A stretch of DNA of 64,000 nt, from NCBI RefSeq assembly GCF_000745775.1, contig NZ_JQJY01000003.1, positions 310,001-374,000 on the forward strand, given 5' to 3'. How positions within the stretch are numbered: position 1 is the stretch's first letter; every line of letters begins with the position of its first letter. The position numbers and the translations under genes were made by a program. The notes below the pieces were generated by a model. That model worked only from the letters and a program-made list of their open reading frames with translations. It was not told where the DNA came from and did no database searches. This DNA comes from Flavobacterium sp. ASV13. GTDB lineage: Bacteria > Bacteroidota > Bacteroidia > Flavobacteriales > Flavobacteriaceae. Below are positions 49,347-58,210 of this stretch, piece after piece.

Positions 49347-49628
49347 ATGCAAAAACTTAAAAATAATTCAATCAAAATTATATTAGCATTCGCTTTGTCA
49401 ATACTTATTTTATTTGCGATTGAGAAAATAAATATTAATATTGGATGGCTTCCAATATTATGTCTTTTAGCACTAATCATAGTATTTTGTTGCGCAATTG
49501 CAAACTTAATCCTGATCATAATTTACAAAAGCGAAATGGAAAGTAAAATCCTGACGTTTATTTTAAGTATAATTCCAATAATTGTATCTATATATTATTT
49601 TTCAGTTTTCTTATCAATTAAATGTTGA
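49347..49628 (+). CDS. Cassette A: small membrane protein, 93 aa
   Basis: Three or four hydrophobic segments fill the protein (IKIILAFALSILILFAI, WLPILCLLALIIVFCCAI, ANLILIIIYK, ILSIIPIIVSIYYFSVFL). There is no clear promoter or terminator. It is the single gene of its unit, on the plus strand like the other two. Function unknown. Confidence 0.65.
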   Translation: MQKLKNNSIKIILAFALSILILFAIEKININIGWLPILCLLALIIVFCCAIANLILIIIYKSEMESKILTFILSIIPIIVSIYYFSVFLSIKC

Positions 49629-49742
49629 AATAAATAACCGAAAGAAAGTAAAACAAATTAATTAAAACTTAGAAATTGAGGTTTGAATAGCAGAAACTTA
49701 AAAAGTAAAACTGATTAAATTAATCATAAATAAAAAACAAAC

Positions 49743-49880
49743 CTCTCCCAACACACACTACAAGCAATTTGGGGATTTGGCTTAATGGAAAAATTGGTTT
49801 GTATTTGGAAGATTTGGCAAATCCGAAAGATAACGCTGATTTAATCCCAAACTGCTTGTAGCGCGAGAACGTTGTAAGCA
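49743..49880 (+). repeat. attC-like structured repeat 1
   Basis: The left core is CTCTCCCAAC and the right core GTTGTAAGC starts at 49871. Between them are ACTACAAGCAATTTGGGG and CCCAAACTGCTTGTAGCGCG, which pair as inner arms (CTACAAGCA with TGCTTGTAG), plus the shared blocks GATTTGGC and GGCAAATCCGAA. It is about 138 bp, related to repeats 2 and 3. Confidence 0.65.
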
Positions 49881-49917
49881 ACTTTGTGAAACCAAACATA
49901 CCAAATAAAATTCTGAA

Positions 49918-50481
49918 ATGAAAAATGAATTAATCCTATTTCCAAAATTAGAAGATGTCTTCAATAGCATTACAGAAAGACATTATGAAATATTTTTACC
50001 TGTTGTCGCAATCCCAAAAACAATGGTTAATGAAAACTGGGAAGGCTACTTTTTTGTCATTCAATTTAATGAAGATCCATACAATAGAGAAACAGTAAAA
50101 TATTTCACTGAATACTGCACTGATACAATGATTTCTTTTACAATTAGAAATGGAAAATATGATTTTGACACTGATTTAGGCTATTTTGATGTAACAGACG
50201 ATTGGAAAGAATATCAAATAGAAACAAAAGAAAAGTTTGAAGAATCGAAAAATGAATTTTTGAATACTGGAAATCAATTTAATATTGCTGAAATTAAAAT
50301 CGGTGGAGAACCAGAATGGTGGCAAGGAGATGCGACACCAAATGACCCAAGTGGAAATCCAATGTTATTTATCACAGAAATTGAGACATATCCATTTTGT
50401 AAAGATTCTTGCGACAAGAAAATTTATGTTTTTTACAGCCGAGAACATAACCTAGTTGTACACCTATATCAAACGACATAA
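49918..50481 (+). CDS. Cassette B: DUF1963/YwqG-like protein, 187 aa
   Basis: The soluble acidic protein contains KIGGEPEWWQGDATPNDPSG then NPMLFITEIE near residue 121. This is the GG-P-W-Q...G-P-M-F pattern I recall from the DUF1963/YwqG family of unknown function. It starts 47 nt after the cassette core and ends a few bases before repeat 2. No promoter is visible. Confidence 0.72.
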   Translation: MKNELILFPKLEDVFNSITERHYEIFLPVVAIPKTMVNENWEGYFFVIQFNEDPYNRETVKYFTEYCTDTMISFTIRNGKYDFDTDLGYFDVTDDWKEYQIETKEKFEESKNEFLNTGNQFNIAEIKIGGEPEWWQGDATPNDPSGNPMLFITEIETYPFCKDSCDKKIYVFYSREHNLVVHLYQTT

Positions 50482-50486
50482 AAAAG

Positions 50487-50638
50487 CTAGGCACAACAGC
50501 TACTACAACGGATTTGGGCAATTAGTTTAATGGAAAATGGTTTTGTATTTGGGTCCCGATAGCTATCGGGATTGGCAAATCCGAAGAATGGGCTTAATTT
50601 AATCCCAAACTGCGTGTAGCGCGGGAACGTTACCAGTA
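50487..50638 (+). repeat. attC-like structured repeat 2
   Basis: Left core CTAGGCACAAC; right core GTTACCAGTA at 50629-50638. The inner arms CTAC/GTAG and TTTGGG/CCCAAA pair, and a 16-bp perfect palindrome CCCGATAGCTATCGGG sits in the middle. About 152 bp. Only GTTGT/ACAAC of the cassette B ends match, so that unit is imperfect. Confidence 0.65.
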
Positions 50639-50655
50639 ATTATAAAAAACGAATT

Positions 50656-51072
50656 ATGAAGAAAACAACATATTTTATTTTAATCATTGCTTTCTCTCTC
50701 TCCTCATTCATTTCACCTAAATGCATTTTTAAACAAGATTCTGAAGCAAAGATGCTTGGTGAAGTTTTCCCAATAGAAAAAATTGAGTCAGTTATAATTA
50801 CGAATATTAATGGAAAACACCAAATGACTTCAGTAGAACTTGAACATTTGAAGAAGAATTTAAAATTAGCAAAATATTCGGGTGGTCTTTTAGAAAAACC
50901 TGGACACATCTTTTTAGAAATCAAATTAAAAAGAACAAAAAATGTAGTTTTAGGTTATGTTTATGCGAGTAAAAATTATATCCATTTTGATAAAGGAATC
51001 GACAAAAATAACAGAGAGTTTACAGGCTCATACAAGATGCCTGCAAAGTTTAACTTCGATAGCTATAATTAA
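50656..51072 (+). CDS. Cassette C: exported protein, 138 aa
   Basis: A signal peptide (MKKTTYFILIIAFSLSSFIS) precedes a mixed domain (EVFPIEKIESVIITNINGKH, then FLEIKLKRTKNVVLGYVYAS). The start is 18 nt inside the cassette core and the stop is 7 nt before the closing core. No known family recognised. Confidence 0.68.
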   Translation: MKKTTYFILIIAFSLSSFISPKCIFKQDSEAKMLGEVFPIEKIESVIITNINGKHQMTSVELEHLKKNLKLAKYSGGLLEKPGHIFLEIKLKRTKNVVLGYVYASKNYIHFDKGIDKNNREFTGSYKMPAKFNFDSYN

Positions 51073-51079
51073 AAACAAC

Positions 51080-51260
51080 TACTGGTAACAGTTACTACAA
51101 CGGATTTGGGCAATTGGCTTTCCCGAAGTAACGGGAGGAAAGTTTGTTTTGTATTTGGGATAATTTGCTTCGCCTATTCGCTATCGCTCGGGTGGCAAAT
51201 TCGAATAATGAGCTTAATTTAGTCCCAAATCCCCCCCTACTGGCGCGAGCATCTTACTCG
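51080..51260 (+). repeat. attC-like structured repeat 3, end of array
   Basis: Left core TACTGGTAAC (51080-51089) is the exact reverse complement of the cassette C start core GTTACCAGTA. The body shares TACTACAACGGATTTGGGCAA with repeat 2, but its right half is degraded (CATCTTACTCG instead of AACGTTACC). About 180 bp. Confidence 0.62.
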
Positions 51261-51276
51261 TAAAACACAAATCAAA

Positions 51277-51315
51277 AAAAGCCTGATAAAAATTCAACAT
51301 TTTCATCAGGCTTTT
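51277..51315 (-). terminator. Terminator of the susC-susD operon
   Basis: AAAAGCCTGA and TCAGGCTTTT pair around an AT-rich loop, 35 nt after the SusD stop. Confidence 0.8.
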
Positions 51316-51350
51316 ATTTTCCAAAATATTTAAATATCGGCGTATAAAAT

Positions 51351-52775
51351 TTATTTTACATCAAACCAAAGTTTCGTTGTCAGTAAATCTTTTCCTTGAC
51401 CTGCAACTGCAGCTTTGTAACTGTCTCCGTTTAATGATTGTTCTGTTCCCGGATAAAAGAAACGTGAAGGTATTTTTCCATCTAAAACTGTTGCTGGACC
51501 TGCTTTTAAAACCGGATAATCTAATCTTCTCCATTCTGTAAAAGCGTCAAGACCTTGTCCGTAAAAAGCAATCCATTTTTGTGTACCAATCGATTTGGCA
51601 TAATTTGTAGCATCATATTTTACTGTTGCCTGATTCAGATAATTCGAAATAGCTGTTGCATCTGTAATTCCAAATTGATTAAATGATGCTGTAATTGCAT
51701 TTTTATAATACTGTTCAGCATCTCCAGAAATATAGCCACGAGCTACAGCTTCAGCAAGATTGAACAATGTTTCTGAATAAGAAGCAATTACTGCCGGCGA
51801 TGTCGAAGTCAAAAAGTAGGTTCCCGGTTTTGATGTTTTGGCAAAACCCTGGCTATTGGCATCACTGTTTGATAATCCGTTAGCTCCACCAACGTATTTT
51901 CCAACACTTGCATCTGACGGTAATTGTGCATAAACTGGCAAACGTGGATCTGATAATTCATACAACTTGTCAACCAATGTTTTCGAAATACGGAAATCAT
52001 CACGAGTTTCAAACCAAGCCGAAGCCGGATTTTGTTGTGGTGAACTGATGTAAGTAAATTTGAAAGTATCTGCATTACTGCTTATTAATCCGCCTGCATC
52101 GCTTGTGGCATCAATTGCAGCTTGTTTTGCCAAAGCTGGTTCTCTGTCAGAAATTCTCAACGCGATTCTTAAACGAAGCGAATTCACCAATTTTTTCCAT
52201 TTTGAAATTTCGCCTTTATAAACCAAATCTCCAGTCACAGCGCCATTTGCTGTATTCAATAAAGATTGTGCTTGTTTTAAATCATCAAGCAATCCGGTGT
52301 AAACTTCTTTTTGAGTATTGTAGGCTGGAGTTACTTTTAAACCGGCTTCTTTATACGGAATACTTCCATAAGCGTCAGTCAATAATAAAAATGTCCAAGA
52401 ACGAAGCGTTAATGCAATTCCTTTATAATTTGAATTTGCCTGCGCATCTGGGAATTTAATAATAGTGTTCAAATCTGTAATCAATGTTGCATAACCTGTA
52501 TTCCATAAAGAAGTAAACGAAGTATTTGAAACATCATATCGATCTGGTTCTGTATACTGGATTTTAGCCCAATGTTGAACAAACAACAAAGACGAGTTAA
52601 AGTTATTTCCGTCACCCCAATATAAGTCCGCTCCTTGTTTCAGTGTTCCTGTCAACAAATAAGGTGCTAAAGGTGTTTCAGTTGCATTTGGATTTGCATT
52701 AATATCATCCAAAGTATCGTTGCAAGAACTCAGTGTCAATGCAATCAAGGTTGTATATAATAGTTTTTTAAGCAT
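51351..52775 (-). CDS. SusD/RagB-like outer-membrane lipoprotein
   Basis: The 474-aa lipoprotein has the lipobox LIALTLSSC near residue 18 and sits on the cell surface, where it caps the SusC barrel and binds glycan or peptide. NDTLDDINANPNATETPLAP is the usual SusD start. TPR-like helices follow (LTLRSWTFLLLTDAYGSIPY, WKKLVNSLRLRIALRISDRE), as does the C-terminal WIAFYGQGLDAFTEWRRLDY. This is the SusD-like_2 type. It lies 12 nt downstream of SusC in the same operon. Confidence 0.94.
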   Translation of the reverse strand: MLKKLLYTTLIALTLSSCNDTLDDINANPNATETPLAPYLLTGTLKQGADLYWGDGNNFNSSLLFVQHWAKIQYTEPDRYDVSNTSFTSLWNTGYATLITDLNTIIKFPDAQANSNYKGIALTLRSWTFLLLTDAYGSIPYKEAGLKVTPAYNTQKEVYTGLLDDLKQAQSLLNTANGAVTGDLVYKGEISKWKKLVNSLRLRIALRISDREPALAKQAAIDATSDAGGLISSNADTFKFTYISSPQQNPASAWFETRDDFRISKTLVDKLYELSDPRLPVYAQLPSDASVGKYVGGANGLSNSDANSQGFAKTSKPGTYFLTSTSPAVIASYSETLFNLAEAVARGYISGDAEQYYKNAITASFNQFGITDATAISNYLNQATVKYDATNYAKSIGTQKWIAFYGQGLDAFTEWRRLDYPVLKAGPATVLDGKIPSRFFYPGTEQSLNGDSYKAAVAGQGKDLLTTKLWFDVK

Positions 52776-52787
52776 GATTCCGAGTTT

Positions 52788-55700
52788 TTAAAATTTAAGA
52801 TTAACATTCAGACTGAAATTTCTCGTAGTTGGTAAAGCTAAACTCTCCAAACCTTGTGCATTTCCAGTATTGAAAGCAGTTTCAGGATCTATATTTGGCA
52901 CATCTTTGTAAATAAATAATAGGTTACGACCAGCAGCAGTAATACTTGCGCCCTGAAGTCCTAGTTTCTTAGCTAGTTTTTTATCTACATTATAAGTAAG
53001 CCTAACTTCTCTTAGTTTCACATAAGTTGAACTGTAAATGTAAGCTTCGCTGATATTGTATGATGCTTTGTAGTATTCCTGTGCACTAATCACTTTATTG
53101 TTTGGAGTTCCGTCAGCAAATACACCACCGAAAATCATTCCGTCATCATAAACCGCTACACCACCTGGAGCAGCTCCTCCAGTTACCAATGTTTTTGGGT
53201 TAGAAGTGTTGTTTCCTGGATAATAATAGCTTAATCCACCATTCTCAGCACCTCGGCCCGGAAGCGTCTGCGCTAAAACTCCTGTATAATTACCGGTTCT
53301 GTTTGTTCCTGAAAAAAGCTCACCTCCTACACTTGCATCAACAAGAACCGAAAGCTCAAGATTTTTATAAGTAAATGTGTTTGTAACACCCGCTAAGTAA
53401 TCTGGTGTATAATGTCCTAAAACTTTCTTTGTCGGATCTGCTTTTGGTAATCCATTCGCACCTACTACAATATTTCCATTTGCATCACGCTCATAAGCTG
53501 TTCCGTAAAGTGCTCCGTAAGCTTGTCCTACTGAAGCTAACACATCAACACCTCCCGAAGTACCAATAGTGTAGTTTTGAATCTTTTTATCATAATCAAG
53601 AATCTCAACTTTGCTTGTATTCTTAGAGTAATTTACACCAACATTCCATTTGAAATTTTCAAGCTGAATAGGATTTCCGTCCAACTGAACTTCTATACCT
53701 TGGTTATTAATTTTCCCTGCATTGATTAATTGCGAATTATAACCACTTGAAGCTGTTGTTTTAATTTCCAAAATTTGATCGAAACTGTTTGTATTATAAT
53801 AAGCAACATCAAAATGCAATCTGTTTTTCCAGAAAGAAGATTCGATACCAACTTCTGTAGAACGAGTTGTTTCTGGTTTCAAGTCTTGATTCAGTTTCTT
53901 TTGTGAAGAGGTCTGAATTGGATTTCCATCAAATGCTGTTTGGAAATTATAAACTGTCGATAATTGATATGGATCTGCATCGTTACCAACTTCAGACCAA
54001 CCACCGCGCAGTTTTAAGAAATCAAGCGTATTGCTTTTAATATTCAGCGCATCAGTTAAAACTAAACTCCCATTAATCGAAGGATAGAAATACGAACGAT
54101 TACTGCTTGGCAATGTAGATGACCAGTCATTACGAGCTGTAAGATTCAAAAACGCATAATTTCTAAAACCTAATTGAGCCGAAGCATACGCACTATAAAC
54201 TCTCAATCGTGATAATGTGTTTGAAGAAGTCAACGGGTCACGTGAATTTGTCAATGTATATAAGTCTGGCACAGCCAAACGTGGCGCTTTTTGGTAATTA
54301 TTTGCATCGCTGTGGTTACGAATATTAAAACCTGCAAGAGCATCTAAAGTAAAATCTTCACTAAGGTTTTTGTTATAATGAAAAAGCCCTTCAGTATTTT
54401 GTTCGTTTACAGTATAAGCATCTTCAGCATAAGATCCGAATGGCGTTCCGTTTGTACCATATTTAATGGTGTATTTTCTTCGGTCATTATAATAATCAAC
54501 TCCTGTGCGGAATTTAAAATCAAGTCCGTCGAAAATTTTCGCTTCCAAATGAATATCACCAATTAAGCGATTACGTTGTTGGCTAGTGGTATTATAATAA
54601 GCATTCCAATATGGATTGCTATAATAGCTGTTGTTCCAGTTTCTAGTCCAATCTTTATCAAGCTCATTGATATCGACTTGGCGTCCAAACCAAAGAAACT
54701 GCAACATTACACCTGCAGCACGTCCGCCTGATGGACCACCTGGAAGTTGTGGAGCATCTGTTACAATATAATTACCTGTTACACCAACTTTAATACTTTT
54801 AGATATTTGGTAATTCGTATTAATTGTGAAATTTGTTTTGTTTATTTCACTGTTAGGCACAGTCCCTAATTGCTTCTGATTATTTACTCCTACGCGGAAA
54901 TCTGATTTTTCATCTGATTTTGCCACCGAAATACTATTATCATAAGTAAGTCCAGTATTGAAAAAGTCTTTCACATTATTTGGATGCGCTACAAACGGAA
55001 CTGCTTGACCATTTGAATAAAATTGAGGAATCAAACGTCCGTCTAAACGTGGCCCCCAGCTTTCATCAACACCATCGTTAACTCCTCCTCCTTTTCCATC
55101 TACATAACTAAATTTTCCATTTGATCCTTGTCCGTATGAATTTTGAAAATCTGGCAAAGTAGTAACCTGAGACACCGTGATACCAGAATTAAAAGTAATA
55201 CCAAGTCCGTTTTGACCTTTTCCAGATTTTGTAGTGATCAAAACTACACCATGCGCCGCACGTGAACCATAAAGCGCTGCTGCATTTGGTCCTTTCAATA
55301 CTGTTAATGTCTCAATATCCTGAGGATTCAAATCGGAAATTGCATTTCTGAAATCACGAGTTGCTCCACCAGAATTCAATTGTGAATTATCTACAGGAAC
55401 TCCATCAACAACAAATAACGGCTGATTATTTCCTGCAATAGAAGTTTCACCACGAATAATAATTCGCGAAGATCCCATATCTCCTTGCGAATTGGTAATA
55501 CGAACACCCGCTAATTTACCAGTAAGGCTGTTTAAGAAATTCGTTTCTTTTGTACTAGCAAGGTCTTTACCTTTAAGTGCCTGAGTCGTATATCCTAATG
55601 ATTTCTTTTCTTTTGTAATTCCAAGAGCCGTAACTACAACTTCTGATAATGCATTTTGTTCTTGAGTAAGATCAATCACTACCGCATTTTTATTAACTAC

Positions 55701-55976
55701 AACTTCTGCTTTTTTATAACCTAAATAACTTACAATTAAAGTATAAGGGAATTTTTGTCCGGTTTGGAAATAAAATTTACCATCAAAATCGGTTACAACT
55801 CCGTGTGTAGTCCCTTTAATGTTGATTGAAGCCCCAATTACAGGCTCTTTTGTAACAGCATCTACAACTGTTCCTTCAAGTTTTGACTGGATTAACGGTT
55901 TCGTTTCTTGCGCGTTAACCCCTATGGAAATCAAGAAAATACACGTCAGTATATATCTATTTAATTTTTTTTTCAT
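52788..55976 (-). CDS. SusC/RagA TonB-linked outer-membrane transporter
   Basis: The 1062-aa protein has a signal peptide, then a carboxypeptidase-regulatory-like domain (LEGTVVDAVTKEPVIGASIN), then the TonB box region and plug with GKLAGVRITNSQGDMGSSRI and VLKGPNAAALYGSRAAHGVV. A 22-strand-type barrel ends LPTTRNFSLNVNLKF. It imports oligomers bound by the partner SusD with TonB energy. The order susC then susD is canonical. The GH42 gene in the same orientation suggests a galactoside substrate, but the link is indirect. Confidence 0.95.
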   Translation of the reverse strand: MKKKLNRYILTCIFLISIGVNAQETKPLIQSKLEGTVVDAVTKEPVIGASINIKGTTHGVVTDFDGKFYFQTGQKFPYTLIVSYLGYKKAEVVVNKNAVVIDLTQEQNALSEVVVTALGITKEKKSLGYTTQALKGKDLASTKETNFLNSLTGKLAGVRITNSQGDMGSSRIIIRGETSIAGNNQPLFVVDGVPVDNSQLNSGGATRDFRNAISDLNPQDIETLTVLKGPNAAALYGSRAAHGVVLITTKSGKGQNGLGITFNSGITVSQVTTLPDFQNSYGQGSNGKFSYVDGKGGGVNDGVDESWGPRLDGRLIPQFYSNGQAVPFVAHPNNVKDFFNTGLTYDNSISVAKSDEKSDFRVGVNNQKQLGTVPNSEINKTNFTINTNYQISKSIKVGVTGNYIVTDAPQLPGGPSGGRAAGVMLQFLWFGRQVDINELDKDWTRNWNNSYYSNPYWNAYYNTTSQQRNRLIGDIHLEAKIFDGLDFKFRTGVDYYNDRRKYTIKYGTNGTPFGSYAEDAYTVNEQNTEGLFHYNKNLSEDFTLDALAGFNIRNHSDANNYQKAPRLAVPDLYTLTNSRDPLTSSNTLSRLRVYSAYASAQLGFRNYAFLNLTARNDWSSTLPSSNRSYFYPSINGSLVLTDALNIKSNTLDFLKLRGGWSEVGNDADPYQLSTVYNFQTAFDGNPIQTSSQKKLNQDLKPETTRSTEVGIESSFWKNRLHFDVAYYNTNSFDQILEIKTTASSGYNSQLINAGKINNQGIEVQLDGNPIQLENFKWNVGVNYSKNTSKVEILDYDKKIQNYTIGTSGGVDVLASVGQAYGALYGTAYERDANGNIVVGANGLPKADPTKKVLGHYTPDYLAGVTNTFTYKNLELSVLVDASVGGELFSGTNRTGNYTGVLAQTLPGRGAENGGLSYYYPGNNTSNPKTLVTGGAAPGGVAVYDDGMIFGGVFADGTPNNKVISAQEYYKASYNISEAYIYSSTYVKLREVRLTYNVDKKLAKKLGLQGASITAAGRNLLFIYKDVPNIDPETAFNTGNAQGLESLALPTTRNFSLNVNLKF

Positions 55977-56067
55977 TACTTTGTTTTAGTTTAATAAAAA
56001 GGTGAGCCGAAAACAGATTTAGTCCATTTTCGCTTTCCTTCTAGAGATGACAATTTCTTTAAGCTTC

Positions 56068-56098
56068 ACCATTTCTGCTGCAACAGAAATGGTTTTTT
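56068..56098 (+). terminator. Plus-strand terminator facing away from susC
   Basis: CCATTTCTG and CAGAAATGG close a 6-nt CTGCAA loop and are followed by six T on the plus strand. The only plus-strand transcript that could end here would start within the susC 5' region, so it may end an antisense or leader RNA. Confidence 0.55.
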
Positions 56099-56643
56099 CT
56101 TTTTTATCTGCAACACATTCGTTTTTTCATTTTTCTTTTTTTTATTTTGGGTTATTATTATTTTATTTGGTCTATACAATATTATTCCCCCTGCAATTGA
56201 GGGTCGTTGTTATAAAATTTAATAAATCAAGGATTGAAGAATTTTAGCAGAGACATCTCCTAAAACATTAACTATCAAAAAGTTCTTACTCGCTCAGAAA
56301 TCATTTGACAATTTTTAATCTTTATTTTAAATTCTACTAATTTGATAGAACAAAGGTAAATTAAAAATATTAACTCAAAAACTTTATGCGATTTTTTTGC
56401 AAAAAAAATGTTAACTAAAAAAATTTAGTAATTTTAAATCATTAAAAATTAAATAGTTAAAATGAAAATGAATTTTGGTACGATATGAGAAATTTCTGAG
56501 AACAACCTACAAAGGCCGTATTCACTGTATCGTTTTCGTTAAAAATAAATGTGTTTCGAACACAAAAAAGTATCACAATAAAGACCAAAAGTGAACTATT
56601 TTACCCCTTCTTTTTCATCATTTTTCTCTAACTTAGCGGTCTG
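56099..56643. other. Intergenic region between susC and gnd
   Basis: Highly AT-rich divergent region that should hold the promoters of susC (minus) and gnd (plus). An open frame at 56047-56247 crosses a terminator and looks spurious. No other gene or repeat was recognised. Confidence 0.5.
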
Positions 56644-56651
56644 TATATTTG
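56644..56651 (+). promoter_or_regulatory. Candidate -7 box of the gnd-zwf-pgl operon
   Basis: TATATTTG fits TAnnTTTG and lies 121 nt before the gnd start. A -33 TTTG is not clear. Confidence 0.4.
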
Positions 56652-56772
56652 AAATATGCGATTTAAAATAAACTTTGTTTTTCTGCAAAACACTGAATAA
56701 AAAAACAATACCGTTTTTTCTCTTACTTTTTTGCAGTAAACATTCTTCTAATAATTTAGTTAATTGAAAACT

Positions 56773-58182
56773 ATGAACAAATTTGATTTTGGAATTGTAG
56801 GATTAGGTGTAATGGGCCGAAACTTACTTTTAAATATTGCCAGTCATAATTTTGCGGCTGCAGGTTTAGATTTAGACACAGAAAAAGTCAATTCTCTTCA
56901 GCAAGAAGCCGATGAAAACCATACTATTGAAGCCACTACAGATGTCAAGCATTTTGTAGAGCTTATTCAGCAACCTAGAGCGATTATGTTATTGGTTCCT
57001 GCGGGAAAACCAGTTGACAGCGCAATTGCAAGCTTACTTCCTCATTTAGATAAAGGTGACATTATTATTGATGGAGGAAATACTTATTTCACTGATACGG
57101 ACAGAAGATTTTTAGAATTATCTGAAAAAGGAATTCATTTCTTCGGAATGGGAATTTCTGGTGGTGAAAAAGGTGCTCGTTTCGGTCCTGCTATGATGCC
57201 GGGCGGTGATCAGAAAGCTTATGAAAGACTTCGCCCTATTTTTGAAGCAATTGCAGCAAAAGTGGACGGAGAACCTTGTGTAGAATATTTAGGAAATGGT
57301 TCTGCTGGAAACTATGTAAAAATGGTTCACAACGGAATTGAATACGGAATCATGCAGTTGATTTCTGAAGTTTATGACCTTATGAAAAGAGGTTATAATT
57401 TGGATGATGAAACCATTCAGAAAACTTTTGCAGAATGGAATCAAACCGATGATTTAAGATCTTATTTAATTGAAATTACCGGAAACATCCTAAAACAAAA
57501 AGATGAAGACGGAACGCAATTAATCAATAAAATCTCTGATTGGGCAAGATCTAAAGGTACAGGAAAATGGACTTCGCAAAATGCAATGGATTTACAAGTT
57601 CCTGTTCCAACAATCGATGCAGCAGTTAACATGCGCGATATGTCTAAAACCAAACCGGAAAGAATTGAAGCGGCTAAAAAATTAGTTTGGAACGCTGGCG
57701 AAACGAATGTTCCTCAAAGCGAAGCAATCGCAGCTTTAAAATCGGCTATGTATTTTTCTATTGTTGTGACTTATGCTCAAGGTTTAGCACAACTTCACAC
57801 CGCTTCTAAAGAATACAACTACGGATTGAATCTAGAAACTGTTGCTAAAATCTGGCGTGGTGGATGTATTATTCGTGCGACAATTTTAGAAGATTTCAGA
57901 AAAGCATATGTTACAAAAGCAGATTTGCCAAACTTACTTTTAGATGGCGGAATTGCTTCTAAATTAACAGAAAACCAAGCAGGAATGAGAGCTGTAATTC
58001 AGTTTGCAGTTCAAAAAGGATTACCAGTTTCAGGATTAATGAACTCGTTATCTTATTTTGATGCTTACCGTTCGGCAAATCTTCCAACAAATTTAATTCA
58101 GGCACAACGTGATTATTTTGGAGCACACACTTACGAACGTATAGACAAAGAAGGAGTTTTCCACACACAATGGGCTGAATAA
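56773..58182 (+). CDS. gnd: 6-phosphogluconate dehydrogenase, decarboxylating
   Basis: Oxidises 6-phosphogluconate to ribulose-5-phosphate and CO2 with NADP. The start is taken at ATG 56773 (MNKFDFGIVGLGVMGRNLLL), giving 469 aa, the normal long form. The Rossmann motif GLGVMGRN, the signature IIDGGNTYFTDTDRR, and the catalytic GISGGEKGARFGPAMMPGG and KMVHNGIEYG (Lys/Asn) are all present. First gene of an oxidative pentose-phosphate operon. Confidence 0.96.
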   Translation: MNKFDFGIVGLGVMGRNLLLNIASHNFAAAGLDLDTEKVNSLQQEADENHTIEATTDVKHFVELIQQPRAIMLLVPAGKPVDSAIASLLPHLDKGDIIIDGGNTYFTDTDRRFLELSEKGIHFFGMGISGGEKGARFGPAMMPGGDQKAYERLRPIFEAIAAKVDGEPCVEYLGNGSAGNYVKMVHNGIEYGIMQLISEVYDLMKRGYNLDDETIQKTFAEWNQTDDLRSYLIEITGNILKQKDEDGTQLINKISDWARSKGTGKWTSQNAMDLQVPVPTIDAAVNMRDMSKTKPERIEAAKKLVWNAGETNVPQSEAIAALKSAMYFSIVVTYAQGLAQLHTASKEYNYGLNLETVAKIWRGGCIIRATILEDFRKAYVTKADLPNLLLDGGIASKLTENQAGMRAVIQFAVQKGLPVSGLMNSLSYFDAYRSANLPTNLIQAQRDYFGAHTYERIDKEGVFHTQWAE

Positions 58183-58210
58183 GCAAATTAAAGCAACACA
58201 ACTACACACA

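Noticed and set aside
56047..56247. 66-codon plus-strand frame upstream of susC
   Set aside because: It crosses a strong plus-strand terminator hairpin and has Phe/Ser-rich AT-driven composition.
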